Made by a program: the position numbers and the translations under genes. Below are positions 53,118-61,803 of a DNA stretch of 64,000 bases, one piece after another (position 1 is the first letter of the stretch; each line of letters begins with the position of its first letter). The notes below the pieces were generated by a model, which ran no database searches, was not told the DNA's origin, and saw only the letters and a program-made list of their open reading frames with translations. The stretch spans positions 40,385 to 104,384 of the forward strand of contig NZ_JBAKHX010000021.1 in the NCBI RefSeq assembly GCF_036906915.1. The letters are read 5' to 3'. Origin of the DNA: Phytohabitans sp036906915 (GTDB taxonomy: Bacteria > Actinomycetota > Actinomycetes > Mycobacteriales > Micromonosporaceae).

Positions 53118-53878
53118 CGGCTGAGCCAGCCGTTGACATCGCGCACGGGGTGGTCGGTTACGCCGACCGCCCCGTGCTTCATGACGTGTCCCTGTCGGTA
53201 CCGGCCGGCGAGGTGGTGGCGATCCTCGGTGCCAACGGCTCCGGCAAGTCCACTCTGGTGCGCGCCATCCTCGGGCTTGTGCCGCTGCGGGGCGGCACCG
53301 TGCGACTCTTCGGCACACCACTCAAGCGGTTCCGGCAGTGGCGACGGGTCGGGTACGTGCCGCAGCGGATGGGCGCCGGCAGCGGGGTACCGGCCACCGT
53401 GGCCGAGGTCGTCGCATCGGGACGCCTGGCCCGCCGGGGCATCCTGCGTCCACCGGGCCCGGCCGACCGGACAGCCGTGACCGCGGCACTGACCGCCGTG
53501 GGCCTCGCCGACCGCGCCGCCGAGCCGGTCGCCACCCTCTCCGGCGGCCAGCAGCAGCGCACCCTCATCGCCCGGGCGCTCGCCGGCGAGCCCGAACTGC
53601 TCGTGCTCGACGAGCCCACCGCCGGCGTCGACGCCGGCAGCCAGACCGCGTTCGCCGACGCGCTGCGGGGCTTCGTCGACACCGGCGGTACCGTGCTGCT
53701 GGTGGCACACGAGCTCGGACCGCTCCAGCCGCTGATCAACCGGGCTGTCGTGGTACACGATGGCAAGATCGCGCACGACGGCGCCGCACCGGCGCCGGCC
53801 GGTCACCACGCCGCGCCGGACCACGACCACGTGCACCCGCACGCGCCCGAGGACCCACCAGGTGCCTGGCTGACATGA
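53114..53878 (+). CDS. znuC: Zinc ABC transporter ATP-binding protein
   Basis: This 254-residue ATPase has Walker A GANGSGKSTL, signature LSGGQQQRTLIARAL and Walker B LLVLDEPTAGVD. Its C-terminus is His-rich (GHHAAPDHDHVHPHAPED), which may buffer zinc. The GTG at 53114 overlaps the znuA stop; another GTG two codons earlier is in frame. It couples to ZnuB, encoded next (ATGA overlap). Confidence 0.93.
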   Translation: MTAEPAVDIAHGVVGYADRPVLHDVSLSVPAGEVVAILGANGSGKSTLVRAILGLVPLRGGTVRLFGTPLKRFRQWRRVGYVPQRMGAGSGVPATVAEVVASGRLARRGILRPPGPADRTAVTAALTAVGLADRAAEPVATLSGGQQQRTLIARALAGEPELLVLDEPTAGVDAGSQTAFADALRGFVDTGGTVLLVAHELGPLQPLINRAVVVHDGKIAHDGAAPAPAGHHAAPDHDHVHPHAPEDPPGAWLT

Positions 53879-54744
53879 ACCTGTTCCAGTACGACTTCAT
53901 GATCCGCGCGCTGATCGGCGCGCTGGTCATCGGTCTCGCCGCGCCCGCGCTGGGCATCTACCTGGTGCAGCGCAAGATGTCGCTGATCGGCGACGGCATC
54001 GGCCACGTGGCACTTACCGGCGTCGGCGTCGGGCTGCTGCTCGACCGCTCCCCCGTGATCACCGCGGTGATCGTCGCGGCTGCCGGCGCGGTGGCGATCG
54101 AACTGCTGCGCGAGCGCGGCCGCACCTCCGGTGACCTGGCCCTCGCGCTGCTCTTCTACGGCGGCATCGCGGGCGGCGTCATGCTCGTCGGCCTGTCCAG
54201 CAACCGGAGCAACGCCAGCCTGATGGCGTACCTCTTCGGCTCCCTGACCACGACCTCGCGCACCGACCTCGTGGTCATCGGCGTCCTGGGCGTCGTGGTC
54301 CTCGCCGCGATGCTGCTGCTGCGCCCGGCGCTCTTCGCGATCTGCCACGACGAGGAGTACGCCCGGGTGTCCGGGTTGCCGGTGCGCGCGCTGAACATCC
54401 TGATCGCGATCGCCGCCGCGGTGACCGTGACGATCGCGATGCGCACCGTCGGCCTGCTGCTGGTCAGCGCGCTCATGGTGGTGCCGGTGGCGGCGGCGCA
54501 GCAGGTGACCCGCGGCTTCCGCAGCACGATGGCCGCCGCGATGGCACTCGGCGTGCTCTGCGCCGGGCTGGGCGTGTGGCTGGCCGGCGAGATCGACACG
54601 GCGGTGGGTGCCACGATCGTGGTGCTGGCGATCGCCGGGTTCCTGACGGTGGCGGTCTGCGCCGCGGCCTGGCGGGCGATCCGGCGGCGGCCGTTCACCC
54701 GTACCGCTGAGGTTGAACCGCCGGACGTGATCCTGGAGCGCTGA
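53875..54744 (+). CDS. znuB: Zinc ABC transporter permease
   Basis: This 289-residue ABC-3 family permease has about eight transmembrane helices (for example ALIGALVIGLAAPALGIYLV and VGLLLVSALMVVPVAAAQQV). The conserved region ISDG-like reads SLIGDGIGHVALTGVGVGLL, and the cytoplasmic loop has DEEYARVSGLPVRALN. It is the last gene of the zinc uptake operon. Confidence 0.93.
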   Translation: MNLFQYDFMIRALIGALVIGLAAPALGIYLVQRKMSLIGDGIGHVALTGVGVGLLLDRSPVITAVIVAAAGAVAIELLRERGRTSGDLALALLFYGGIAGGVMLVGLSSNRSNASLMAYLFGSLTTTSRTDLVVIGVLGVVVLAAMLLLRPALFAICHDEEYARVSGLPVRALNILIAIAAAVTVTIAMRTVGLLLVSALMVVPVAAAQQVTRGFRSTMAAAMALGVLCAGLGVWLAGEIDTAVGATIVVLAIAGFLTVAVCAAAWRAIRRRPFTRTAEVEPPDVILER

Positions 54745-54773
54745 GCCGACCAGACATTGGTTACCGTTGCAAG

Positions 54774-55073
54774 GTGACCACGACGACCGGCTACGAGGCG
54801 TACGAGGGTGCGGGCGAGCTGCTGCGCGCCCTGTCGGCGCCGATCCGCGTGGCGATCGTCACGGAACTCGCCGACGGGGAACGCTGCGTGCATGAGCTCG
54901 TCGACAAGCTCGGCGCGCCGCAGCCGCTCGTCTCCCAGCACCTGCGGGTGCTGCGCGGAGCCGGGGTCGTCCGTGGAGCCCGGCGCGGTCGCGAGATCGC
55001 GTACACGCTGGTCGACGAGCACATCGCCCATATCGTCGCCGACGCGGTCAGCCACGCCCGGGAGGCAAGATGA
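54774..55073 (+). CDS. smtB: ArsR/SmtB family zinc-responsive regulator
   Basis: This 99-residue winged-helix repressor has its recognition helix in QPLVSQHLRVLRGAGVV. The last helix reads DEHIAHIVADAVSHARE, which matches the SmtB alpha-5 zinc site DxH(x10)HxxE exactly. It is translationally coupled to zur (ATGA), the same order as smtB-furB (Rv2358-Rv2359) in M. tuberculosis, where zinc relieves the first repressor to induce the second. Confidence 0.9.
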   Translation: MTTTTGYEAYEGAGELLRALSAPIRVAIVTELADGERCVHELVDKLGAPQPLVSQHLRVLRGAGVVRGARRGREIAYTLVDEHIAHIVADAVSHAREAR

Positions 55074-55474
55074 TGACCGAGGACGGGGCCGGAACGGTCC
55101 GCAACACCCGGCAGCGCACGGCGGTCAGCGCCCTGCTGCGCGAGGTGGAGGGGTTCCACAGCGCCCAGGAGTTGCACGCCATGCTGCGCGACCGGGGCGA
55201 GCGGGTCGGCCTGACCACGGTCTACCGCACGCTCCAGGGGCTCGCGGACAGCGGCGAGGTCGACGTGATGCGCCCACCGGGCGGCGAGCACCTGTACCGG
55301 CGGTGCAGCGAAGGGCACCACCATCACCTCGTCTGCCGCTCCTGCGGCCGTACGGTCGAGGTGGAGGGGCCCACCGTGGAGGCGTGGGCCGAGCGAGTCG
55401 CGTCGCAGCACGGGTACGCGGGCGTCTCGCACACGTTGGAGATCTTCGGCACGTGCCCGTCATGCGCGCGCTGA
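55070..55474 (+). CDS. zur: Zinc uptake regulator Zur (Fur family)
   Basis: In this 134-residue Fur-family repressor the N-terminal HTH (TRQRTAVSALLREVEGFHSA, VGLTTVYRTLQGLADSGEV) is followed by the metal-sensing part with EGHHHHLVCRSCG and a C-terminal CPSC, the structural zinc Cys pairs. It represses zinc uptake when zinc is sufficient. The Zur box before znuA is its likely target. The start overlaps the smtB stop. Confidence 0.94.
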   Translation: MMTEDGAGTVRNTRQRTAVSALLREVEGFHSAQELHAMLRDRGERVGLTTVYRTLQGLADSGEVDVMRPPGGEHLYRRCSEGHHHHLVCRSCGRTVEVEGPTVEAWAERVASQHGYAGVSHTLEIFGTCPSCAR

Positions 55475-55512
55475 CTCGGTGATCTTGGCGGTCGTGCCCG
55501 ACGCTTGACGGT

Positions 55513-56109
55513 GTGAAGATTTACGCCGATCGCGTCCCGACCGCTCTCCGCCAACTCGTCACCGACTTGCTCGTCGTCGCCTGGGTGTACGCGTCGATCC
55601 GGGTCGCGATGTGGGTGTACGACCTGATCGAAAAGCTCGCCGTGCCCGGGCAGAAACTGGAAGGCGCCGGCACCGGCATCGCCGACAACCTCTCCGACGT
55701 CAGCGGCAAGGTCGGCCGGATACCGGTGGTAGGCGACGACCTGACCGAGCCGTTCGAGAGCGCCGCCAATGCCGCCCGCTCATTGTCCGACGCCGGTCAG
55801 GGCCAGCAGGACGTGGTGGCCGACCTGGCGTGGGCGCTGTCGCTGGGGCTGCTGGTGTTTCCGCTCGGGCTCGTGCTGTTCTTGTGGCTGCCGCTGCGCG
55901 TCCGCTGGATGCGCCGTGCCGGCGCAGCGGCCACCCTGCGCAAGGGGCCCGCCGGGCGCGACCTGCTCGCGCTGCGGGCGCTGGCCAACCAGCCGCTGCG
56001 CAAACTGACGCGCATCGACCCGGACGTGGCCGAGGCCTGGCGCCGAGGCGACGACGACGTCGTCGACGCCCTCGCGGCGCTCGAACTGCGCGCGTTGGGC
56101 CTGCGCTAG
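55513..56109 (+). CDS. Conserved membrane protein
   Basis: This 198-residue protein has two transmembrane helices (LVTDLLVVAWVYASIRVAMW near 10-30 and LAWALSLGLLVFPLGLVLFL near 100-120) enclosing an extracytoplasmic stretch (NLSDVSGKVGRIPVVGDDL). A helical cytoplasmic tail follows. The start is the GTG at 55513. The stop overlaps that of the convergent acyl-CoA dehydrogenase gene within CTAG (56106-56109). The function is unknown. Confidence 0.75.
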   Translation: MKIYADRVPTALRQLVTDLLVVAWVYASIRVAMWVYDLIEKLAVPGQKLEGAGTGIADNLSDVSGKVGRIPVVGDDLTEPFESAANAARSLSDAGQGQQDVVADLAWALSLGLLVFPLGLVLFLWLPLRVRWMRRAGAAATLRKGPAGRDLLALRALANQPLRKLTRIDPDVAEAWRRGDDDVVDALAALELRALGLR

Positions 56110-57980
56110 CGGGGGATGCGACGGCGGGCGTCCTCCGATGTGGACGGGCCGGGCTCCCAATGGGCTACCCATGGGAGGTCGGCCGGTGGGATCACGACGC
56201 CCTCCTCCAGCCAGGCGTAGCGGCCGTCCAGGATGCGCTTCGCCGCCACCGCGTCGCGGCTGTCGGTGTTGTCCCACAGCCCGTCGAAGAGCGCCTCGGC
56301 ACGCAGCCGCGCCTGTCGGCAGAAGAGGTCGGCCAGTTCGACGCCCTCGGGCCGGTCGCCCCGCTGGGCGCGGGCCCGTACGCACACGGCGGACATCGCG
56401 AACAGCTCGGCTCCGATGTCGACGATCCGCGCGAGGAAGCCCTGCTTTCGCTCCAGCTTTCCCTGCCAGCGGGACATCGCGTAGAACGTCGACCTGGCCA
56501 GCTTGCGGGACGCCCGTTCCACGTACCGCAAGTGCGTGGCGAGCGGCCCGAACTCACCGTACCCGGTGGGCACCTGCCCCTTACCGACCGTGAGGGTCGG
56601 CAGCCACCGGGCGTAGAACGCGCCCGCCTTTGCCCCGGCGCGCGCCTTGCGCCCCAGATTGGCGTCCGGGTCGATGATGTCGCCGGCCACGGACAGGTGC
56701 GCGTCGACCGCTTCGCGGGCGATGAGAAGGTGCATGATCTCGGTGGAGCCTTCGAAGATCCGGTTGATGCGCAGGTCACGCAGGATCTGCTCGACCTCGG
56801 CGGGGCGCTCGCCCCGGGCGACCAGCGACTCGGCGGTCTCATACCCCCGCCCGCCCCGGATCTGGATCAGCTCGTCGGCGACCTGCCAGGCCATCTCACT
56901 GGCGTACAGCTTGACCAGCGCCGCCTCGATCCGGATGTCGTTGCGGTCGTCATCGGCGATCATGCAGCAGAGGTCCAACATGGACTCCATCGCGTACGTG
57001 GTCGCGGCGATGAACGCGAGCTTCTTGGCGACCGCCTCGTGCTGCCCGACCGCCCGGCCCCACTGCACCCGATCGGCGGCCCACAGGCGGGCCACGTTGA
57101 GCGACCACTTGCCGGCGCCGACACACATCGCAGGCAGCGAGAGCCGCCCGGTGTTGAGCGTGGTCAGTGCGATCTTGAGCCCCTTGCCGAGGCCACCGAT
57201 GACGTTCTGTTCCGGGACGAAGACGTCGTGGAACCGGGTCACGCTGTTTTCCAGGCCGCGCAGGCCGAGGAACGCGTTGCGCCGCTCGATCGTGATGCCC
57301 GGTGAGTCGCCCTCGACGACGAACGCGGTGATGCCCTTGTCGGGGACCCGGGCCATGACGACGAGCAGCGTCGCGACCGTGCCGTTGGTGGCCCACAGCT
57401 TGACGCCGTTGAGCTTGTAGCCGCCCTCGACCGGCTCGGCGATGGTGGCGAGGCGCGCCGGGTCTGAGCCGACGTCCGGCTCGGTCAGGAGGAAGGCGGA
57501 TACCTCGCCGGACGCGAGCCGGGGCAGGAACGCCTTCTTCTGCTCGGGGGTGCCGAAGAGCTTGAGCGGCTGCGGCACGCCGATGGACTGATGTGCGGAG
57601 AGCAGCGCGCCGATCGACGGGTTCACGGAGCCGACGAGCGTCAGCGCCTTGCAGTAGTGCAGGTGGGAGAGGCCGAGCCCGCCGTACTCCTTGTCGATCT
57701 TCATGCCGAAGGCGCCGAGTGCGGCGAGGCCCTGGAAGACCTCGTCGGGGATACGCGCCTCCCGCTCGATGCGGGCGCCGTCCACTTCGGAGCGCACGTA
57801 GGCGTCGAGCTTGCCGAGGAAATCGGGCTCGGGCTCCGGCTCCGGCCACGGATCGATCAGGTCGAGGCGAAATCGGCCGAGAAAGAGCTCCTTGCCGAAG
57901 CTCGGCTTGCGCCAGTCCGACTCGCGAGCCGCCTCGGCGACCTGACGGGCCTGCTTTTCCGAAACGTTTGTCCCGGTCAC
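56106..57980 (-). CDS. Acyl-CoA dehydrogenase, large (VLCAD-like)
   Basis: This 624-residue FAD enzyme of beta-oxidation is longer than the usual 380 because of an extra C-terminal helical domain, like mitochondrial VLCAD and mycobacterial FadE-type long enzymes. Motifs are FLLTEPDVGSDPARL and WATNGTVATLLVVMA for FAD/substrate, the ARLWAADRVQWGRAVGQHEA helix, and RINRIFEGSTEIMHLLIARE near residue 415, where the family's catalytic Glu lies. The GTG at 57980 starts TGTNVSEKQARQVAE. The substrate is probably a long-chain acyl-CoA. Confidence 0.92.
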   Translation of the reverse strand: MTGTNVSEKQARQVAEAARESDWRKPSFGKELFLGRFRLDLIDPWPEPEPEPDFLGKLDAYVRSEVDGARIEREARIPDEVFQGLAALGAFGMKIDKEYGGLGLSHLHYCKALTLVGSVNPSIGALLSAHQSIGVPQPLKLFGTPEQKKAFLPRLASGEVSAFLLTEPDVGSDPARLATIAEPVEGGYKLNGVKLWATNGTVATLLVVMARVPDKGITAFVVEGDSPGITIERRNAFLGLRGLENSVTRFHDVFVPEQNVIGGLGKGLKIALTTLNTGRLSLPAMCVGAGKWSLNVARLWAADRVQWGRAVGQHEAVAKKLAFIAATTYAMESMLDLCCMIADDDRNDIRIEAALVKLYASEMAWQVADELIQIRGGRGYETAESLVARGERPAEVEQILRDLRINRIFEGSTEIMHLLIAREAVDAHLSVAGDIIDPDANLGRKARAGAKAGAFYARWLPTLTVGKGQVPTGYGEFGPLATHLRYVERASRKLARSTFYAMSRWQGKLERKQGFLARIVDIGAELFAMSAVCVRARAQRGDRPEGVELADLFCRQARLRAEALFDGLWDNTDSRDAVAAKRILDGRYAWLEEGVVIPPADLPWVAHWEPGPSTSEDARRRIPR

Positions 57981-58019
57981 GGCGTACCCCCTTGCCCCAG
58001 TGCTGTGACGTGTCCCACG

Positions 58020-58505
58020 CTACCGGCGAGTATTACCGTGTGGTAGGGGTTCATCGGTCCAGTTCCGGCGCAGGAACGGAAGGAACGCCCAGAATGTGAG
58101 GAACCACAGCGCGGTCGCCCCGCTGAGTATCAGCGCGATCGGGCGGGCCAGCAGGAAGTCGGTGATCAGCAGAACCGAGGCCACCATCGCCACCAGGGTG
58201 AAGGCCAACCCGCCGGTCGCCATGCTGTGTGCGAAGCGCACCAGCTCCGGCTTGCGGCCGAGCCGGAAGAGCGCCCGGTGAAACGCCACCGGCGAGATGA
58301 TCAGCGCTGCCGAGCCAGCCGCGGCGAGCAGCGCGACGATGTACACATCCCGCTGGAAACCGCTCGCCTTCGGAAACTCCGCGCTGAACGGCAGTATCAG
58401 CAGGAAGGCGAAGAGGATCTGCACTCCGGTCTGCGCGACACGCAACTCCTGCAGCAGATCGGCGAAGTTACGGTCCCAGCGCTGTTTTTCGGTCTCCTCC
58501 TCCAC
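58020..58505 (-). CDS. DUF6328 membrane protein
   Basis: In this 161-residue protein an acidic N-terminus (EEETEKQRWDRNFADLLQEL) is followed by four transmembrane helices (TGVQILFAFLLILPF, IVALLAAAGSAALII, GLAFTLVAMVASVLLITDFL, LILSGATALWFLTFWAFLPF). The pattern matches the actinobacterial DUF6328 family of unknown function. A GTG start at 58505 is used. Confidence 0.8.
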   Translation of the reverse strand: MEEETEKQRWDRNFADLLQELRVAQTGVQILFAFLLILPFSAEFPKASGFQRDVYIVALLAAAGSAALIISPVAFHRALFRLGRKPELVRFAHSMATGGLAFTLVAMVASVLLITDFLLARPIALILSGATALWFLTFWAFLPFLRRNWTDEPLPHGNTRR

Positions 58506-58541
58506 GATCCAGAGATCTGCCCGAAAACGGCGATGATCAAA

Positions 58542-59291
58542 CTATCCGCCGCGGCGGATGCGCCCCGCGTACCGGGCCTCCAACGCGGTGTTGTGGTCGT
58601 CGCCGCCGGGGATGTTCGCCGACAGGTACACCGGAGGCCGCTCCCCCGCCTCGACCAGCCGCCGCACCACCTCGACCACGACCTGCTGGGCGAGCAGCGC
58701 GGCGGTGATCGACGAGACCGCGCCCACCGCGCCGCCACCGGGCAGCGGCAGGGTCGCGTCACCGTACGGCGCGCCGTTGTCGAGCACCACGTCGGCCACG
58801 TCTGCGAGCTTGCGGCCCGACGGATGACGGGACTGCACGCGCTCCGAGTGCTCCCGCGACGTGATCGCGATCAGGCCGTGTCCGCGCTCCTTGACGAGGA
58901 TCGCGAACTCCACCATCGCCCCGTTGACGCCGGAGTTCGACGCCAGCACGAAGACGTCAGCTGGCTCGATGGGCGCCAGCGCGTACAGCTTGTGCGCCAC
59001 CGTGAGGTCGCGCTCCAGGAACGGGCTGAGGATGCTTGCCGGCTCGCCGCCCCTCAGCACCAGGTCGCGCAGCGCGATCCGGTTGGTGGGCACGAGGCCG
59101 CCGGCCCGTCCGGCGATCTCCATCGCCAGGGCCTCGGAGTGCCCGGTGCCGAACGCCTGCACCACGCCGTCCGTGCGCAACGCCGCCACGATCAGGTCGG
59201 CGGCACGGCCCACCTCGTCGCGCTGGCCGCTGGCGACCCGGTCGATGGTCTCGGTGACGATCTTCAGGTAGCCGTCGGCACTCAAACTCAT
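58542..59291 (-). CDS. SIS domain phosphosugar-binding protein
   Basis: This 249-residue protein has a single sugar-isomerase (SIS) domain: VVQAFGTGHSEALAMEIAGR, DVFVLASNSGVNGAMVEFAI, GLIAITSREHSERV. It resembles UPF0309 proteins that handle N-acetyl-hexosamine phosphates, such as N-acetylmuramic acid-6-phosphate etherase relatives. No kinase or PTS gene is adjacent. It follows the DUF1980 gene on the same strand after 7 bases. Confidence 0.85.
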   Translation of the reverse strand: MSLSADGYLKIVTETIDRVASGQRDEVGRAADLIVAALRTDGVVQAFGTGHSEALAMEIAGRAGGLVPTNRIALRDLVLRGGEPASILSPFLERDLTVAHKLYALAPIEPADVFVLASNSGVNGAMVEFAILVKERGHGLIAITSREHSERVQSRHPSGRKLADVADVVLDNGAPYGDATLPLPGGGAVGAVSSITAALLAQQVVVEVVRRLVEAGERPPVYLSANIPGGDDHNTALEARYAGRIRRGG

Positions 59292-59298
59292 CTATGCC

Positions 59299-60024
59299 CT
59301 ACTCGTACTGCTGCTTCGGCGGATCGATCTGCCGCCACGACTCGACCTCGATGAACGGGATGGAGTCGTCGTTCACGGGGTCGGTGGCGGTGCGGTCGGT
59401 GTACGTGCCGACGACCTCGACCCAGGTGTCGGTCGCCAGACCGCTGGGCGCGTCACCCGACATGCCCACCTTGATCGGCCGGCCGTCTGCGGCGCAGCAG
59501 GACAGGATTATGCGCGCGAGGATCGGCTGGCCATCGGCGCCCTGCGCGATGAAGCCGGTGAGCTGCACCCGGCGGTCACCGATCGAGGCGCCCTTGTCGA
59601 AGACCGCCCGCGACGCGTAGTCGAGCACGGTGATCGGCGCCGGATCACCCTCGGGAAGCGGCGGGTAGTCGGACATCTGCTGCTGGTTGGACAGCGCCGT
59701 ACCCGCCTGGCCGGCCGCGTACGAGCCGAGGGCCGGCGGGGCCACGAGCAGCAGGCCGAGCACGGGCAGGATCAAGAACCAGCCAACTCGCGGCTCGCGG
59801 TGCGGCTTACCGTCGCCATGGTCGTGGTCGTGACCGCTTGCAGCCGGCTTTCGCAGGTCGTAGAAGAGCGTCATCACGGCCGCTGCGATCAGCAGCACGC
59901 CCGCCGCGATCAGGAACGGCCGCAGTCCCTCCTTGACGTACCGGAGGTACATGTCGGTGACGCTGGCCTTCACCACCGCGCCGCCGAACAGCAGCATCAC
60001 GACCGCCTGCGCCTGTCTGTTCAC
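59299..60024 (-). CDS. TIGR03943/DUF1980 family protein (YcgQ-like)
   Basis: This 241-residue protein has two N-terminal helices (VVMLLFGGAVVKASVTDMYL, PFLIAAGVLLIAAAVMTLFY), a His-rich loop (SGHDHDHGDGKPH), a third helix, and a C-terminal domain with RIILSCCAADGRPIKVGM, the conserved CC motif of DUF1980. Its GTG overlaps the permease stop (GTGA), so it is the partner of the YcgR-type permease. The His and Cys content suggests metal binding; zinc is a guess, given the zur locus 4 kb away. Confidence 0.85.
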   Translation of the reverse strand: MNRQAQAVVMLLFGGAVVKASVTDMYLRYVKEGLRPFLIAAGVLLIAAAVMTLFYDLRKPAASGHDHDHGDGKPHREPRVGWFLILPVLGLLLVAPPALGSYAAGQAGTALSNQQQMSDYPPLPEGDPAPITVLDYASRAVFDKGASIGDRRVQLTGFIAQGADGQPILARIILSCCAADGRPIKVGMSGDAPSGLATDTWVEVVGTYTDRTATDPVNDDSIPFIEVESWRQIDPPKQQYE

Positions 60025-61037
60025 AGCAGCACCGCCCCTACCGCCACGGCGATCAGGACGCACACCGCGAACGTCGTCGGGGCGAACCGGAAGGCGAACC
60101 GCCGCCCGAACACCCCGGCCTGCATCGAGATCAGCTTGAGGTCGACCATCGGGCCCACGACCAGGAACACCAGCCGGGAGGTCAGCGAGAACTGCGACAG
60201 GGACGCCGCCACGAACGCGTCAGCCTCCGAGCAGATCGACAGCAGCACGGCCAGTACCGCCAGCGCGATGATCGAAAGAATCGGGTTGTCAGCGAGCGTC
60301 TGGAGCCACCGCTCGGGCACCACGACGTTGATGGTCGCGGCCGCCATCGCACCCACCACCAGGAACCCGCCCGCGTGCACCACGTCGTGCCGGACCGCCG
60401 CCCAGAACGCCTGCCCGCGCGGCACCCCGTCGAGGTCGGGCCTATGGGGCAGGCGGATCCACTCGGCGCGGCCGAGCCTCAGCCACAGCCAGCCCATGAT
60501 CATGGCGACGATGAGACTGGCGACGCCCCGGCCGACGACCATCTCCGGGTTGTTGGGAAACGCGACCGCCGTCGCGGCGAGCACGATCGGGTTGATAGCG
60601 GGCGCGGCCAGCAGGAACGCCAGCGCCGCCGCCGGGGTGACCCCACGGCGGATCAGCGACCCGGCGATCGGCACCGCGCCGCACTCGCAGCCGGGCAGGA
60701 TCATGCCCGCGCCGCTCGCTACGGGGACTGCGAGAGCCGGGTGTTTGGGGAGCGCCTTGGACCAGAACGAGCGAGGGACGTACACCGCGATCACGGCCGA
60801 CAGTGCGACGCCGAAGACCAGGAACGGCACGGCCTGCACCATCACGGAGACGAACACCGTGGTCCAGGTCTGCAGCCGGGGGTTGGAGATCGCGTCCGCC
60901 AGCGGGTTACGGAAGAGCACCAGCAGGACGAGCAGGACCGCGAGCACCTCGACCGAGCCGATGCGGTCGCCAAACAGCCGTCGCGGCGGCGGAGAGTCGT
61001 GCGTCTCCTGCGCGGTCCCGGGGTCGACAGCGGTCAC
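60021..61037 (-). CDS. YcgR/DUF318-type permease
   Basis: This 338-residue permease has about eight helices. Conserved motifs include MILPGCECGAVPIAGSLIRR (Cys-rich) and the repeat-like SEADAFVAASL, both diagnostic of the ArsP/YcgR-related permease family. Together with the DUF1980 protein it forms a two-gene transport unit whose substrate is unproven. It starts with a GTG at 61037 and diverges from the thiamine riboswitch. Confidence 0.88.
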   Translation of the reverse strand: MTAVDPGTAQETHDSPPPRRLFGDRIGSVEVLAVLLVLLVLFRNPLADAISNPRLQTWTTVFVSVMVQAVPFLVFGVALSAVIAVYVPRSFWSKALPKHPALAVPVASGAGMILPGCECGAVPIAGSLIRRGVTPAAALAFLLAAPAINPIVLAATAVAFPNNPEMVVGRGVASLIVAMIMGWLWLRLGRAEWIRLPHRPDLDGVPRGQAFWAAVRHDVVHAGGFLVVGAMAAATINVVVPERWLQTLADNPILSIIALAVLAVLLSICSEADAFVAASLSQFSLTSRLVFLVVGPMVDLKLISMQAGVFGRRFAFRFAPTTFAVCVLIAVAVGAVLL

Positions 61038-61117
61038 GACAGGACGATCCCTTTCACAGGCGACGGGCCGCCCCAGAGTAACGCACGTGGCCTGCGGTGT
61101 AACGTTGATGAGAACAA

Positions 61118-61212
<95 letters not shown>

Positions 61213-61224
61213 GGAGGACGTTAC

Positions 61225-61797
61225 ATGTCACCTACTCGATGGCGCACCGTCGACATCGTCGTCGCTGCCGTGCTCGGCGTCGCGTTCGGCGTGATCTTCT
61301 GGGCCTGGGGTCTGCTCTGGGAAGGCCCGGCCAACGCCATACCGCTGCCGGGCCGCGCGCTCATCTACGGCGTCTGGCTGCTGCCCGCGGTACTTGGCCC
61401 GCTGGTCATCCGCAAGCCGGGCGCCGGCATCTTCACCGAGCTGGTCGCCGCCCTCGTCTCCACGCTCCTCGGCTCGCCGTGGGGCCTGCTCACCGTGCTG
61501 TACGGCCTGTTCCAGGGGGCGGCCGGCGAGTTCGCGTTCGCCGCCACCGGATACCGGCAGTGGCGCCTGCCGACCGCGATCGTCGGCGGCGCGCTGGCCG
61601 GTGGCGCGGCCACGCTCCTCGACCTCATCAACTACTACCCCGACACCTCGACGGGCTGGAAGTGGGCGTACGGCGCGCTCGTCGTGCTCAGCTCCGCGGT
61701 CATCGCCGGTGGCGGCGCCTGGGCGCTGACCCGCGCGCTGGCGCAGACCGGCGTGCTGGACCGCTTCCCCGCGGGCCGCGACCGCGTCACGGTCTAG
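61225..61797 (+). CDS. ykoE: ECF transporter substrate-binding (S) component YkoE, thiamine/HMP
   Basis: In this 190-residue S component six hydrophobic segments include TVDIVVAAVLGVAFGVIFWA, LVAALVSTLLGSPWGLLTVL and ALVVLSSAVIAGGGAWAL. The gene order S-ATPase-EcfT and the TPP riboswitch identify it as YkoE, which binds the pyrimidine HMP or thiamine. The ATG at 61225 has GGAGG 8 bases upstream. Confidence 0.9.
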   Translation: MSPTRWRTVDIVVAAVLGVAFGVIFWAWGLLWEGPANAIPLPGRALIYGVWLLPAVLGPLVIRKPGAGIFTELVAALVSTLLGSPWGLLTVLYGLFQGAAGEFAFAATGYRQWRLPTAIVGGALAGGAATLLDLINYYPDTSTGWKWAYGALVVLSSAVIAGGGAWALTRALAQTGVLDRFPAGRDRVTV

Positions 61798-61803
61798 GCA
61801 CGG

